This document shows positions 14,403 to 14,441 of a DNA stretch of 14,441 nt, piece after piece. Origin of the DNA: an uncultured Bacteroidaceae bacterium (GTDB lineage Bacteria > Bacteroidota > Bacteroidia > Bacteroidales > Bacteroidaceae). The notes under the pieces were generated by a model. The model did no database searches, was not told the DNA's origin, and worked only from the letters and a program-made list of their open reading frames with translations. How positions within the stretch are numbered: position 1 is the first letter of the stretch; each line of letters opens with the position of its first letter. Position numbers and translations under genes: made by a program. Location: positions 1-14,441 of the forward strand of contig CAJGDX010000054.1 of NCBI GenBank assembly GCA_904502185.1, written 5' to 3'.

Positions 14403-14441
14403 CGAGCGTAACGCAAGTTTACTTGCAAGTTACAAAGCGAG
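14403..14441. repeat. Second bracketed palindromic element (reverse orientation)
   Basis: Arms 14408-14418 and 14421-14433 (gtaacgcaagt / acttgcaagttac) pair over 11 bp with a 2-base bulge around a tt centre. They are flanked by cgagcg (14403-14408) and gcgag (14437-14441). On the minus strand the plan matches the element at 6897-6946: GCTCG-type flanks around a bulged inverted repeat. The unit may continue past the window edge. Confidence 0.55.

Noticed and set aside
14271..14441. Possible short open frames in the right-end spacer on either strand
   Set aside because: No ATG-led frame of useful length, internal stops, and repeat-like sequence; a plus-strand phrase looks like a recurring spurious ORF.
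1..14441. CRISPR array, tRNA, rRNA, toxin-antitoxin or phage-defence cassette
   Set aside because: No regularly spaced repeats, no cloverleaf or rRNA-like sequence, and every gene has a better metabolic or envelope assignment.

Overview
The window looks like chromosomal DNA from a gut-type member of the Bacteroidota, most likely order Bacteroidales (Bacteroides/Prevotella-like). Three things point there. The protein families include a GH110 alpha-galactosidase-like lipoprotein, an exported GH2 beta-galactosidase, a GxDLY/SGNH tandem esterase and a CBM9_2-like protein. Starts mostly lack an obvious Shine-Dalgarno sequence. A TAnnTTTG box, the -7 element of the Bacteroidetes primary sigma factor, lies 26-66 bp before the start of every transcription unit whose 5' end is inside the window.

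Left part (1-7.8 kb): glycan and envelope degradation. On the minus strand a lipoprotein GH110 enzyme (1539-3203) is followed after 46 bp by a GH2 beta-galactosidase (1-1492, cut by the window edge). Divergently, on the plus strand, an exported thioredoxin (3406-3888) is followed after 11 bp by a 583-residue protein with two SGNH hydrolase domains (3900-5651). A perfect 16-bp hairpin separates that operon from a convergent exported nucleoside-hydrolase-family protein (5759-6763). Next is a plus-strand exported PI-PLC-fold protein whose usual acidic and arginine active-site residues are replaced by amides (6987-7718). It ends at a second bidirectional hairpin.

Right part (7.8-14.2 kb): mostly housekeeping. 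It holds an M20 metallopeptidase (minus, 7830-9188), an orphan Kdo/WaaP-like kinase (9520-10275), a three-gene amino-acid cluster encoding threonine ammonia-lyase, RidA and serine hydroxymethyltransferase (10426-13371), and a cytoplasmic CBM9_2-like protein (13566-14213). The last 228 bp hold no credible gene and look like multicopy intergenic repeat sequence.

How the genes may work together: GH110 would remove terminal alpha-1,3-galactose and GH2 the beta-galactose beneath, with the SGNH protein possibly removing ester groups. In the amino-acid cluster the lyase makes reactive enamines, RidA destroys them, and GlyA is the PLP enzyme known in Salmonella to be damaged by them. I see no obvious new defence or mobile system. 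The most unusual items are the amide-substituted PI-PLC-like protein, the contiguous lyase-RidA-GlyA arrangement, and a bracketed palindromic element found upstream of the PI-PLC-like gene and again, in opposite orientation, at the right end.
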